Source of the DNA: Spirosoma sp. KCTC 42546
GTDB lineage: Bacteria; Bacteroidota; Bacteroidia; Cytophagales; Spirosomataceae
Assembly: GCF_006965485.1 (NCBI RefSeq)
Contig: NZ_CP041360.1
Coordinates: forward strand, 8,594,501 to 8,658,500
Reading direction: 5' to 3'
DNA: 64,000 bases
Shown here piece by piece: positions 43,328 through 52,975 of this stretch (positions are counted from its first letter, which is position 1; each line of letters starts with the position of its first letter). Position numbers and translations under genes: made by a program. The notes below the pieces were generated by a model. It saw only the letters and a program-made list of their open reading frames with translations. It had not been told where the DNA came from and searched no databases.

Positions 43328-44470
43328 ATGAAAACAACCTCATCGGAAGATCGCACAATTGGGCTGGGAGTTATTGGTATGGGGGGCTTCGGGCTGTTCG
43401 CTGTTCAGCAGTTTTTGCAAACGCCTAACACAAAATTAGTCGCCATTGCCGGGTCGAAACGGGAGGAGTCTATTGTGGCTGCCAAACGATTTGGTGCCGA
43501 GACCCTAGGAAGTATTGATGAATTGGTCAATCACCCAGATGTTGACTTGATCTACATTGCAACTCCTCCTTTCATGCACTACGAGCAAGCTATGCTGGCT
43601 CTAAACGCAGGCAAACACGTCATCTGCGAAAAACCGCTGGCCATGAATCCTGAACAGGGTCGCGAAATGATCGAAACAGCGCGCGAAAAAGGGTTACTGA
43701 TGGTTACGAACCTGATGCAGCGCTATAACCCTATGTTTGCCCGTGTCAAGCACCTGATTGATAAGAATTTACTAGGCGATTTTTTGCACGGGTATTTCGA
43801 AAATTACGCAGGTGATGAAGGTCTTTCGCCCGAACACTGGTTCTGGGATCGGACTAAATCGGGCGGCATATTTATTGAACACGGTGTTCACTTCTTCGAC
43901 ATGTTTACGGGCTGGTTTGGTGATGGAACGCTAAAAGCATCACAGGTTGTAAAACGCCCGAACAGTAATGATATTGAGGATCAGGTTCAGGCCACGGTTG
44001 AATATGGCGACGATACAACGGGCAAGAAACTGGTTAATTTCTACCACGGTTTTACGCAAACGGGCCGGATGGACCGTCAGGAAATGCGCTTGTTATTTGA
44101 GCGGGGCGACATTACCTTATTTGAGTGGGTACCCACCCGAATGATTATGCGCTGCGTTGTTGATGAAGAAACGACCCGTGCGCTGATGGAGCTGTTTCCG
44201 GGGGCTCAACTGAATGTAACAGCCAACATCGGCGGTAAAGACCGAACCTTAGGCGGACGCCACAAAAAGTTCGACGCTTATCAGCAAATTGAGCTTCGAT
44301 TTGGCTTTGGTGATGAGAAACAGCACATCTACAGCGAATTACTCCGACTTATGTTCCGGGACCAGGTTAGAGCGATCCATTACCCCGAATCGCATCGAAT
44401 AATTACGGAACAGAATGGACTCAATTCATTGCTACTGGCAACAGAAGCAGATCAATTAGCGCGTAGCTAG
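43328..44470 (+). CDS. Gfo/Idh/MocA-family oxidoreductase
   Basis: 380 aa from the ATG at 43328 (MKTTSSEDRTIGLGVIG); a GTG at 43307 would add seven residues. The NAD-binding loop is LGVIGMGGFGLFAV, followed by LIYIATPPFMHYEQA and the family EKP motif in HVICEKPLAMNPEQG. The C-terminal domain has a conserved His in SGGIFIEHGVHFFD. The family oxidises or isomerises sugars. The nearby NagB-PIG-L fusion hints at amino-sugar metabolism, but the substrate is open. Confidence 0.87.
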   Translation: MKTTSSEDRTIGLGVIGMGGFGLFAVQQFLQTPNTKLVAIAGSKREESIVAAKRFGAETLGSIDELVNHPDVDLIYIATPPFMHYEQAMLALNAGKHVICEKPLAMNPEQGREMIETAREKGLLMVTNLMQRYNPMFARVKHLIDKNLLGDFLHGYFENYAGDEGLSPEHWFWDRTKSGGIFIEHGVHFFDMFTGWFGDGTLKASQVVKRPNSNDIEDQVQATVEYGDDTTGKKLVNFYHGFTQTGRMDRQEMRLLFERGDITLFEWVPTRMIMRCVVDEETTRALMELFPGAQLNVTANIGGKDRTLGGRHKKFDAYQQIELRFGFGDEKQHIYSELLRLMFRDQVRAIHYPESHRIITEQNGLNSLLLATEADQLARS

Positions 44471-44598
44471 GGGAGTAGATAGAGGAGACGAGTTAATAAA
44501 AAAATTTAAAATAGTAGGTCGGGTCATTAAAATACCTGAAAACTAGCCGATTTTTTTCGACCTTTGTGGCTTCTCATCTTATCTCCGCATAGCGCATC

Positions 44599-46572
44599 AT
44601 GATTACGGAGTCTACTCTACTCGACAACCCAGACGGACAATTGTCAGCAGCATTACCCACTGGTGGCCCTATTCAATCGGCCATCACCTACGAAAAAATT
44701 CCGACCCACATTTACGCCGACGCCAAAGATGCATCGCGGGCTGTGGCCCAGGAACTAGCCGATCTGATCCGTCAGAAACAAAGTGAAGGAAAGCCCTGCG
44801 TTCTCGGGCTAGCAACCGGCTCATCGCCTAAAACGGTGTATGCTGAACTGATTCGGATGCACCGCGAAGAAGGATTAAGCTTCCACAACGTTGTTTCGTT
44901 CAATCTGGACGAATATTACCCAATGGAACCCGACTCGCTGCAAAGCTACTGGCGGTTCATGCGGGAGCAGTTGTTCGATCATGTTGATATTCCAGAAGGT
45001 AATTACCATGTTCCCGATGGTACCGTTCGTACGGATAAGGTCGCTGAATTCTCCAAGAAATACGAGGCTGAAATTGAAGCCGCTGGTGGACTGGATTTTC
45101 AATTGCTGGGTATTGGTGGAAATGGCCACATCGGGTTCAACGAACCAGGCTCGCTGATCAACTCACATACGCGTTTGATGATGCTCGATAACTCGACGCG
45201 GGCTGCTGCCTCCGTTGATTTTGGGGGCTTACCCAAAACACCACGCAAAGCCATTACGATGGGAGTTTCGAGTATTCTAAGCGCCCGACGCGTGGTTCTG
45301 TTGGCCTGGGGTGAGCGGAAAGCGCCTGTTATTCGTGGAGCGGTAGAAGGACTGGTTACAGAATTAAATCCGGCTTCCTACCTGCAAACGCACCCAAACG
45401 CGTTGTTCGTAATTGACGAAGCGGCTGCCTCTGAGTTGACCCGTATGAAAACACCCTGGCTGGTGGATTCTGTGGTTTGGGACAACAAAATGAAGAAAAA
45501 GGCCGTCACGCATTTGTCACGGACACTTGGTAAGCCCGTTTTAAAACTAACCGACCGGGATTATAACGACAATGGTATGAGCGATTTGCTTGCTCAATAC
45601 GGTCAGGCGTACGATATTAACATTGACGTTTTCAATCAACTTCAGCATACCATTACCGGCTGGCCGGGCGGCAAGCCAAACGCCGATGATACCAATCGGC
45701 CTGAGCGGGCATTGCCTGTTCAGAAACGCTGCCTGATTTTCAGCCCGCACCCCGACGATGACATCATCTCGATGGGGGGCACATTCCAGCGTTTGCGTGA
45801 TCAGGGCCACGAAGTGCACGTCGGTTATCAAACGTCGGGTAACATTGCCGTTGCCGACGATGAAGCCTTGCGTTTTGCTGACTACGTAGTCGACTTCAAT
45901 ACGAAGTTTGGGATCAAAAGTCCCGAAGCAACCCGGATTTTCCAGGATGCAGCCGCTTCATTACGGGAGAAAAAAGACTCCGAAATGGACACCATGGAAG
46001 TGCGTTACGTGAAAGGACTGATTCGGATGGGGGAAGCCAAATCGACCTGCCGGTTTGTTGGAATTCCTGTTGAGAATGCTCACTTCATGAACATGCCGTT
46101 CTACGAAACAGGTACCGTGGACAAGAAGCCGCTCAGCGAAGAAGATATTAAGATTACCATGGCGTTGATTGAAGAGATAAAGCCTCATCAGATATACGCT
46201 GCCGGTGATCTTGCCGATCCGCACGGTACGCACAAAGTCTGTTTAGATGCTATTTTTGAGGCTGTTCGTCGGTTGAAACATAAGAACTTCATGAAAGACT
46301 GCTGGGTTTGGCTCTATCGTGGAGCCTGGGCTGAGTGGGACATTCATGAAATTGAAATGGCCGTACCCATGTCGCCGGATCAGGTAATGAAGAAGCGACT
46401 TGGTATTTTCAAACACCAATCGCAGAAAGACGGTGTTGTGTATCAGGGAACCGACTCCCGGGAATTCTGGCAACGGGCTGAAGAGCGTAATGGCGCTACG
46501 GCAGGCCTCTACAACCGGCTCGGTCTGGCCGAATACGAAGCTATGGAAGCGTTTGTGCGCTGGCGGTTTTAA
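44599..46572 (+). CDS. nagB: Glucosamine-6-phosphate deaminase fused to a PIG-L/LmbE deacetylase-like domain
   Basis: 657 aa with two catalytic domains. Residues 25-300 are NagB: catalytic Asp and Glu in FNLDEYYPM, the active-site His in GGNGHIGFNEPG, and TMGVSSIL. Residues 370-657 are a PIG-L/LmbE metal-dependent deacetylase domain, with FSPHPDDDIISMGG and the zinc His in DPHGTHKVC. Together they could deacetylate an N-acetylglucosamine derivative and deaminate glucosamine-6-phosphate, but the real substrate of the second domain is unknown. Long NagB proteins of this type are known in Bacteroidota. Followed by a strong two-way terminator. Confidence 0.88.
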   Translation: MITESTLLDNPDGQLSAALPTGGPIQSAITYEKIPTHIYADAKDASRAVAQELADLIRQKQSEGKPCVLGLATGSSPKTVYAELIRMHREEGLSFHNVVSFNLDEYYPMEPDSLQSYWRFMREQLFDHVDIPEGNYHVPDGTVRTDKVAEFSKKYEAEIEAAGGLDFQLLGIGGNGHIGFNEPGSLINSHTRLMMLDNSTRAAASVDFGGLPKTPRKAITMGVSSILSARRVVLLAWGERKAPVIRGAVEGLVTELNPASYLQTHPNALFVIDEAAASELTRMKTPWLVDSVVWDNKMKKKAVTHLSRTLGKPVLKLTDRDYNDNGMSDLLAQYGQAYDINIDVFNQLQHTITGWPGGKPNADDTNRPERALPVQKRCLIFSPHPDDDIISMGGTFQRLRDQGHEVHVGYQTSGNIAVADDEALRFADYVVDFNTKFGIKSPEATRIFQDAAASLREKKDSEMDTMEVRYVKGLIRMGEAKSTCRFVGIPVENAHFMNMPFYETGTVDKKPLSEEDIKITMALIEEIKPHQIYAAGDLADPHGTHKVCLDAIFEAVRRLKHKNFMKDCWVWLYRGAWAEWDIHEIEMAVPMSPDQVMKKRLGIFKHQSQKDGVVYQGTDSREFWQRAEERNGATAGLYNRLGLAEYEAMEAFVRWRF

Positions 46573-46586
46573 GTAAGTTTCTCAAA

Positions 46587-46639
46587 AATAAAAAGCCTCC
46601 TGCCTGCTGTTAAAAGCAATAGGCAGGAGGCTTTTTATT
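46587..46639. terminator. Bidirectional terminator
   Basis: Perfect 19-bp arms 46587-46605 and 46621-46639 with A-rich and T-rich ends. It serves the nagB fusion from the left and the membrane protein from the right. Confidence 0.88.
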
Positions 46640-46649
46640 TACCCACGCT

Positions 46650-47237
46650 TTAGGCCGAGCCCAGAGTTATTGCGGGTTGATTATCAGTCTGTTTACGCAC
46701 TTTCGTTACTTCCCATGTCAAACCGAGAACAGTGAGCACATAAATAGCTGAAACAAGCAACGGTAAGATGGTAAAACGGTCGTCAGGAAAAAGATACCAG
46801 CAAGTAACTACTCCCAATGCTCTTATCAGTGCATGCAACTGGCATATAGTGCTGTTATATAGCCAGCCAATAATAGGCCAGTGAAGGCTCATGCCAATGG
46901 CCAGGCAAAGTGGCACCAGCGATTTATTGACACCACTCGCGGGAATTGTGATACCCCAACTGAGCATCATAGCGAATAGAGCAAAAGGAATCAGGCTTGC
47001 CAGGGGTGTTTTAACTATCAAATTAGATTTAAACGGTTTTTGTAAAACCAATCCTAACGGAAATAATAAACCACTTGTAAAAAAGGCTGTCAGTACCCAC
47101 TGAGCCGGTTTTAAACAAAAGCCAGCAATGCCAAGGGTAAACCAGTAAATAGCACCTGCCACGGGCAGCGAAAGACCTGCGTTGGCAACCAGGAAAAATT
47201 GTTGTTTATGGTCTATAAGTTCTTTGTGAAAGTTCAT
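46650..47237 (-). CDS. Integral membrane protein, six to seven TM helices
   Basis: 195 aa, strongly hydrophobic: helices near residues 16-32, 45-65, 79-97, 107-124, 137-153 and 158-176. Features include FFLVANAGLSLPVAGAIYW and the conserved-looking HWPIIGWLYNSTICQLHALIR. I cannot place it in a named family with confidence. Isolated gene between a two-way terminator and the divergent DRHyd-like gene. Function unknown. Confidence 0.6.
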   Translation of the reverse strand: MNFHKELIDHKQQFFLVANAGLSLPVAGAIYWFTLGIAGFCLKPAQWVLTAFFTSGLLFPLGLVLQKPFKSNLIVKTPLASLIPFALFAMMLSWGITIPASGVNKSLVPLCLAIGMSLHWPIIGWLYNSTICQLHALIRALGVVTCWYLFPDDRFTILPLLVSAIYVLTVLGLTWEVTKVRKQTDNQPAITLGSA

Positions 47238-47477
47238 TGGTAAAGTGAGAGTAAATGCGTGAGGAGTTATGGACTAAGTTAAAATTAGTAGGTCAAACCA
47301 GTGAACCCGTTATTAAAGCCGATAAACTGGATTAATTGTCGGATCAACAGCACTTTAAGTAGGTTGAAATTGCCTGATCCACCCATAAACTCTGTTAAAA
47401 AAAGTAGAGCTTACTCCTAAAAATTAACCGAACTAATCATTGTGATACAAAAATTGAATATACTTGCATTTATATAT

Positions 47478-47502
47478 TGTAGTTATATTATATAATTCTA
47501 CA
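47478..47502. promoter_or_regulatory. Dyad TGTAG-N15-CTACA in the leader of the DRHyd-like gene
   Basis: A TGTAG ... CTACA dyad with A/T-rich centre, 20 bp before the ATG at 47523. It could be an operator or a weak leader hairpin. Only five bases per arm are well matched. Confidence 0.3.
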
Positions 47503-47522
47503 GCACCCTCCCTTTCAGTCCT

Positions 47523-48296
47523 ATGACCAGACAGAACAAACAGAGAACATTTCGACTTTTTGCTTTACACGAATTTATTCAAGACCACTTTAGTAAGTCT
47601 GACTGGATCAAGGTTGGTTATCTAACAGATAGCCTTGAGTTGATTGAAGACCATCCGCGGTTACTTCGTAGTCTGGATTTTAAAGATGATGATTATGAGG
47701 GAAACAGCTTGCAGGTTTTATCGAAACTGATTAGCGAAAGCACCAGTAACCTCTATGAAATCGAACGGTTTGTTGAAGCAAAAAAAGCAACGTTGATTCG
47801 GCCTGTCCGGGAAATGCCGGAATTTGTTTCAACGGTTCAGTCCGTTACGCCCGATCGGGTAATTACGTTTGCCCCGGATGTATTTCGAATTCCGGCTAAA
47901 ACCGTTGAGTCAAACGTCCTATCGGTAATGATGCCTTTCGAGAGTAAGTTTTCGGGTACCTATACCGCCATTCGGAACGTGTGTGCCCGACTTGGAATCG
48001 ACTGCAAACGGGCTGATGATATTTGGGATAATAGTATTCTGATTCAGGATATTTTCGATCTGATCTTTACCTCAAAAGCTGTCATCACCGATTTTACCGA
48101 TCGTAACCCGAATGTGTTTTACGAAACTGGCGTTGCACATACACTCGGTAAACTGGTCATTCCTATCACACAATCCACTAGCGATATTCCATTTGACCTT
48201 CGGCATCACCGCGCCTTGACCTATCTCCCCAATACCGAAGGCTTATTGAAGCTGGAGAAAGATTTAGAGAAGAAGCTGATGAAGGTGTTCAGTTGA
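47523..48296 (+). CDS. Nucleotide-binding DRHyd/TIR-like domain protein, possible stress or defence effector
   Basis: 257 aa. The C-terminal half (residues 131-235) matches the nucleoside-deoxyribosyltransferase-like (DRHyd) fold, related to TIR and SLOG-type domains: VLSVMMPFESKFSGTYTAI, then CKRADDIWDNSILIQDIFD and AVITDFTDRNPNVFYETGVA. Glu201 in FYETGVAHTLGK sits where the family keeps its catalytic glutamate. DIPFDLRHHRALTY follows. The N-terminal 110 residues are helical, with SDWIKVGYLTDSLELIEDHPRLLRSL; I do not recognise this segment. DRHyd-like domains are known in predicted nucleotide-metabolising defence and stress proteins. No other defence gene is adjacent. Confidence 0.65.
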   Translation: MTRQNKQRTFRLFALHEFIQDHFSKSDWIKVGYLTDSLELIEDHPRLLRSLDFKDDDYEGNSLQVLSKLISESTSNLYEIERFVEAKKATLIRPVREMPEFVSTVQSVTPDRVITFAPDVFRIPAKTVESNVLSVMMPFESKFSGTYTAIRNVCARLGIDCKRADDIWDNSILIQDIFDLIFTSKAVITDFTDRNPNVFYETGVAHTLGKLVIPITQSTSDIPFDLRHHRALTYLPNTEGLLKLEKDLEKKLMKVFS

Positions 48297-48344
48297 TTCG
48301 TTAGACTTACTTGTTGTACCTTCGGGGAAACCTTTCTGGCTTTT

Positions 48345-49517
48345 ATGCAATCCTCCATTTCGACACGTTCCGCCAGCACTCAACGTTCCGAAGTTAGTTC
48401 CGGCCGCCTGCTTTCGCTTGATTTTTTTCGCGGTCTCACTGTCGCAGCGATGGTTACGGTCAATAACCCTGGCGATTGGGGCTACATTTATGCACCCCTC
48501 GAACATGCGCCCTGGAACGGATGGACACCTACCGATCTCATTTTTCCGTTCTTTCTGTTCATTGTCGGTGTGTCGATTACGTTTGCTTTGTCGGGAGGAA
48601 AGGAAAGGGATGGACAAATGGGGGAGCAGCGAGTTGTTGGAAAGATTGTGAAACGGAGTATTACCCTGTTTTTGTTGGGTTTATTTCTGAATTTCTTCCC
48701 AAAATTCGACATCTCAATTGTTCGGATTCCGGGTGTATTACAGCGTATTGCACTGGTTTACCTGGCCTGTTCGCTCATTTTTTTGAAAACGACCCCACGC
48801 CAGCAAGTGTATATTCTCTGCGGCTTGCTGGTAGGCTACTGGTTATCAATGACGGTCATTCCAGTGCCGGGTGTAGGTTATGCTAATCTTGAGCCGGAAA
48901 CCAACCTCGCTGCCTGGTTTGACCGGACAATTCTAATGCCCGCGCACGTGTACAAACCGGCAAAAGTCTGGGATCCCGAAGGGCTGTTTAGTACGCTTCC
49001 GGCTATCGGTACAGGCTTACTGGGTATACTAACTGGAACTTGGTTGCGAAGTGATCGGTCGGCCGCCGAGAAAGTAGCGTGGTTATTCGCTGTGGGCTGT
49101 CTGTTAACCTTAGGCGGGCTAATCTGGGATAGCTTCTTTCCCATCAATAAAGCCCTCTGGACGAGTTCGTATGTGCTCCTGGCGGGTGGCCTGGCTATGC
49201 TTGGTCTGGCACTGTGCTATTGGCTGATTGATGTGCAACACTACAAACGGGGCGTATTGCCATTTGTAGCCTTTGGCGTTAATGCCATCACGGTGTTCTT
49301 TCTGTCGGGGTTGATTCCGCGTATTATGACCCTGATTCACGTTACCCAACCCGATGGTACTGAAATTGGCTCAAAAGAATATCTCTATCGAAACTTTATT
49401 GCTCCGTTCTTCGCCGATCCCAAAAATGCATCGCTGGCGGGTGCGCTGACATTTGTCTTGATTTGGTTTGGTATACTGTGGTGGATGTACCGGAAGAACG
49501 TGATTATTAAAGTGTGA
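48345..49517 (+). CDS. Heparan-alpha-glucosaminide N-acetyltransferase-like membrane protein
   Basis: 390 aa, about ten membrane helices. The family start is LLSLDFFRGLTVAAMVTVNNPG, followed by WTPTDLIFPFFLFIVGVSITFAL, the signature of HGSNAT-like/DUF5009 acyltransferases. Bacterial members (NagX) sit in amino-sugar loci and may move or acetylate N-acetylglucosamine or related sugars. The nagB-PIG-L fusion lies 1.8 kb upstream. Substrate not proven. Confidence 0.85.
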   Translation: MQSSISTRSASTQRSEVSSGRLLSLDFFRGLTVAAMVTVNNPGDWGYIYAPLEHAPWNGWTPTDLIFPFFLFIVGVSITFALSGGKERDGQMGEQRVVGKIVKRSITLFLLGLFLNFFPKFDISIVRIPGVLQRIALVYLACSLIFLKTTPRQQVYILCGLLVGYWLSMTVIPVPGVGYANLEPETNLAAWFDRTILMPAHVYKPAKVWDPEGLFSTLPAIGTGLLGILTGTWLRSDRSAAEKVAWLFAVGCLLTLGGLIWDSFFPINKALWTSSYVLLAGGLAMLGLALCYWLIDVQHYKRGVLPFVAFGVNAITVFFLSGLIPRIMTLIHVTQPDGTEIGSKEYLYRNFIAPFFADPKNASLAGALTFVLIWFGILWWMYRKNVIIKV

Positions 49518-49528
49518 CCTACTCACGA

Positions 49529-52500
49529 TTAGAATCCTACTTTCAACTGCGCACTCGTTCCATAGGTGATTGCCTTTCCTGTATCAAATCCCACGCGTTG
49601 CAACATTGCTACATAACTAGCCGGAATGATTAACTGATGCTTAATCTGTACAACATCGCCATTCGTTGGTAGGCGATTGCAGGACCAAACGCTCGGATCA
49701 TTCCATAGCCCATCTTTGACCGTATACATGTTCAGGCAGGGCGTCAGGGTCTGGAAAGTAGCTGAGCCGCTAAAGCCTGAATTTTCCGTAGCGGAACATT
49801 GAATATTTAATTGCCATTCGTAAGAGGTTGAACTGCTAAGCCCCGTTAGAATAACAGAGCCAGCTCCATTTGTACTCGGTAGGTTATTACGTGTTATCCA
49901 GTCGGTAGCACCCACCACCCGGTAACGAATGTCGGCGGCATAATAGGCATACCAATTTAACTGGGCTGAACTAGTTGTGATCGGGCTTGCAGATAAACTA
50001 AACAGAGAAGGTTGGCTGCACGGAGAAGTGGTAAAGGAATTAAGCGATGAAAAATCAGTTGTGATGCCGTCAGCACAGTGCGCCTGCACCTGATATTCAT
50101 AGCTGGTGCTACTCGTTAAGCCTGTGAGCGTAAGCGAAGCGCTGGTTATACTACTCAGTGTTGTCCAGTTGGCTGTTCCAACTACCCGGTAATGAATATC
50201 GTATGTTACATCCGTTCCCGTTTGTTCCCAGGTTAAGGTGGCAGAGGAAATCTGTGGATTGGCAAATAGAAAGCTGGGGGTCTTACACTGGGTAGTAAAG
50301 TTAGGGCCAGCAACAAAGTCAGAAAGATTGGCGGGCGAACAGGCCGCTCTGATCTGCCATTCATACGTGGTGTTGTTCGTTAGTCCTGTCAGATTATAGG
50401 TAGTATTGGTTGTAGTACTTACCATAACCCAGTTGGCAGCCCCTATAGGTCGATAGCGAATCTCATAGGGCGTATCAGGGTCGTTGTTAATATACCAAAC
50501 TAACTGCACACTGGTAGAGGTCTTCAGCGATGTACTCAAACTAGACCCATTCGCTGCATTGCAGGTAGTGGTGAACTGCTTTGTTATGGAGTAGTCAGAA
50601 AGGGAACTGGCCGAACAAGCTGTTCTTACCTGCCATTCATATTGAGTATTAGGGGTTAACCCAGTGACTGAATAGCTACTGCTGGTGCCCGTTCCCGGAA
50701 TAGTATTGACGTTGCTCCATACGGTAGTTCCTACAGGGCGGTAGTGTAGTTGATAAGTTGTTCCTGCATCCGGGGCACTGCTCACTGTCCAGCCTAGGAT
50801 AGCCCGTGTAGCTGTAGGTGAATTGGAGAGCCCCGTTGGCGTTCGACAGAGAGTTGTGAAGTTTGCTAAAGGCGTGTAGGCCGAACTCTCGGTAGCTGAA
50901 CAAACATTCTTTACTTGCCATTCGTACGTAGTACTATTGGCCAGCCCCGCCTGTGTATAGGCTGTATTAAATACGACACTACTGACACTGCTAACGGTTG
51001 TCCAGGCAGGTGATCCCACAGGTCGATAGCGAATTTCTGCCGTTCTGCCGGATTCTTCGAATGGAGTGTACCAGGAGAATTGAACGGATGCACCACCTAT
51101 ATTACTTGTGCCGTAGGCTAATGGGGTCTGGCAGGAAAGCGTTGTAAAGGACTGCACATTGGTAAAATCGGAGGTGGAGGAGCCTGAGCAAACGCCCTGT
51201 ACCTGCCATTCGTAGGCTGTATTGGCTGTAAGGCCTGTTAGAGAATAGGTGGTTGAGAATTGCCCATTGGGTATATTGTCAATTGTTGTCCAGGCAGGGT
51301 TTCCTGCGTTTCGCCAGCGAAGCGTATTTGTTTGGCCGGCATTGCCAGTCCAGTTGAGGGATGCCGAAATCCGGACCGGACTGCTGTTTGGATAGAGTGG
51401 AGTTGGGCAGGTAGAGAAGGCTATAATTGGACTTAGGCTACCCGTTGTGGTATTAGAAGGGCGAATACGATAGTAGAAATGGTTACTCAAGGTAATTGGG
51501 CTATCGGTAAAGCTGGTCACATCAGGAGCAACGCCACCAATTTGAACGAAACCGTCAGTAGGGGATGTAGATCGCTCAATGAAATAACCCATTTCGTTAT
51601 CCGCATTATCCTGCCATGTGAGCACAATCGTAGTTCCGTTTAAGCGACTGGTCAGATTACTGGGGGGTATTACATTTGTAGGGGGGGCATCAAGGGTGTA
51701 TGCTGTATGCGTCTGACGAAGCGCTAATCCGGCCAGTATCTGGTTAATTTGGCCCGGTGTAAATTCATGCGTGCAACTGGGCCAGTACGACATTAAATTG
51801 GATATCGACGGGCTGTATAGTTCTCCGTTGGAATCACGGGCTGTGCTATTGGGATCATATTGGTAGCAATTGTTTATGAGGATTGTTTGAGCTCCGGGTA
51901 GGCCATACGGATCGGCTGGTGTATCGCAGATAAAGTCTCCATTGGTTTCGCAGTTCGCCCCTGGTCCGCGCGTAACTAATTCGTCGGTAGTCGAATTTCC
52001 ATTGCCGAAACCATATGTATGGAAAAGCCCAAAATTGTGCCCTAATTCATGTGGGAGTACAAACTCGCCCCAATTAAAATATTGACCGTTGCTTCCGTAC
52101 GTTCGGATAACTGAACGAGTCGATTCTACATAATTTGCCGGGAAAGATGCATAGCTTCTGTCTTCGTGGTTTGGTGCAAACACGTTGATGTAATATTGGT
52201 TCATCGCGTTGTAGGCGTCGTGGCCTGAGGGTACATTGTTAAACCCTTCATACGTCACGTCATCGTCTATATAATCAGGAACGGTACCGGCAAAGTAAAA
52301 CTGAATGCCAATACCATTAAGCAGATAGTAACTATTGGTGGTAGCCATTGCCTCATTCAGTTTGGCCAAAGGATAACCTTCAGTACCATTGCTCCGACGA
52401 ATGATATGGGGTCGAATTGGTACATAATTTATACTGGTAACTGCTTTCCGAGCACCCATTTTACGCTTGAACGCCAACATCGCCTGTTGCTGAAGGGCCT

Positions 52501-52642
52501 TGGCCTGGGTTAGAGTAAGGTCTAGTGTACCACAGCTTGCTGAGCCAGACGGCGGGGTTGTTTGAGCTAGTGTTGGACTAGTCAAACTGAGCCAGAGCAT
52601 CAGCCCAATTGCGAACAGGAGGGGTAAGGATACATACTTCAT
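49529..52642 (-). CDS. Secreted M43-type metalloprotease with about seven FN3 repeats
   Basis: 1037 aa with signal peptide ending TSPTLAQ. The metzincin-type zinc site HELGHNFGLFH (198-208) is complete, and a Met-turn (SNLMSYWPS) follows near residue 290. Seven fibronectin type III domains cover about 325-960; six share a YEW/YQV-x-x-x-C ending and start with a Cys (CPTP, CQTP, CRTP, CNAA, CKTP, CSQP). The last 70 residues (LNMYTVKDGLWNDPSVWSCNRLPTNG and so on) resemble a G8-like domain and lack the usual T9SS sorting signature, so the export and anchoring route is open. Many small direct repeats occur in the FN3 DNA. Confidence 0.88.
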   Translation of the reverse strand: MKYVSLPLLFAIGLMLWLSLTSPTLAQTTPPSGSASCGTLDLTLTQAKALQQQAMLAFKRKMGARKAVTSINYVPIRPHIIRRSNGTEGYPLAKLNEAMATTNSYYLLNGIGIQFYFAGTVPDYIDDDVTYEGFNNVPSGHDAYNAMNQYYINVFAPNHEDRSYASFPANYVESTRSVIRTYGSNGQYFNWGEFVLPHELGHNFGLFHTYGFGNGNSTTDELVTRGPGANCETNGDFICDTPADPYGLPGAQTILINNCYQYDPNSTARDSNGELYSPSISNLMSYWPSCTHEFTPGQINQILAGLALRQTHTAYTLDAPPTNVIPPSNLTSRLNGTTIVLTWQDNADNEMGYFIERSTSPTDGFVQIGGVAPDVTSFTDSPITLSNHFYYRIRPSNTTTGSLSPIIAFSTCPTPLYPNSSPVRISASLNWTGNAGQTNTLRWRNAGNPAWTTIDNIPNGQFSTTYSLTGLTANTAYEWQVQGVCSGSSTSDFTNVQSFTTLSCQTPLAYGTSNIGGASVQFSWYTPFEESGRTAEIRYRPVGSPAWTTVSSVSSVVFNTAYTQAGLANSTTYEWQVKNVCSATESSAYTPLANFTTLCRTPTGLSNSPTATRAILGWTVSSAPDAGTTYQLHYRPVGTTVWSNVNTIPGTGTSSSYSVTGLTPNTQYEWQVRTACSASSLSDYSITKQFTTTCNAANGSSLSTSLKTSTSVQLVWYINNDPDTPYEIRYRPIGAANWVMVSTTTNTTYNLTGLTNNTTYEWQIRAACSPANLSDFVAGPNFTTQCKTPSFLFANPQISSATLTWEQTGTDVTYDIHYRVVGTANWTTLSSITSASLTLTGLTSSTSYEYQVQAHCADGITTDFSSLNSFTTSPCSQPSLFSLSASPITTSSAQLNWYAYYAADIRYRVVGATDWITRNNLPSTNGAGSVILTGLSSSTSYEWQLNIQCSATENSGFSGSATFQTLTPCLNMYTVKDGLWNDPSVWSCNRLPTNGDVVQIKHQLIIPASYVAMLQRVGFDTGKAITYGTSAQLKVGF

Positions 52643-52885
52643 ATTGTACGGTCAAGGAAGGCAGTGATTGGTTTTTGAGAGCAGTGAACGGAATGCAAAC
52701 GTTTTGGCAAGTGATCTACTAAATGCAGTAAATCCGTACAAACAGGCGAATGGCAGAGTTAATGGAGCCTCGTTGTTCCCGAAAATGCAGCTTACCAACG
52801 GTCTCATTTGCAACATAAAAACTAGAGCATAGCAAGTTAGATACAATTAAAAATAGGAAGCGAGTGGGTATACTTCCAAAAGGCT

Positions 52886-52927
52886 AAATTGTCCCCAATT
52901 GGAAAGAAATTGTCCCCAACTTGAAAG
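52886..52927. repeat. Tandem 21-bp direct repeat
   Basis: Units 52886-52906 and 52907-52927 share AAATTGTCCCCAA plus the ending GAAAG, 18 of 21 bases. They lie 244 bp upstream of the FN3 metalloprotease start. A 21-bp period is two helical turns, as in direct-repeat sites of LytTR-type regulators. No regulator can be assigned. Confidence 0.6.
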
Positions 52928-52975
52928 TGTATTAGGTTCTGATAAGCGATCTTATATCGGCTAGGCTATCGCTAA

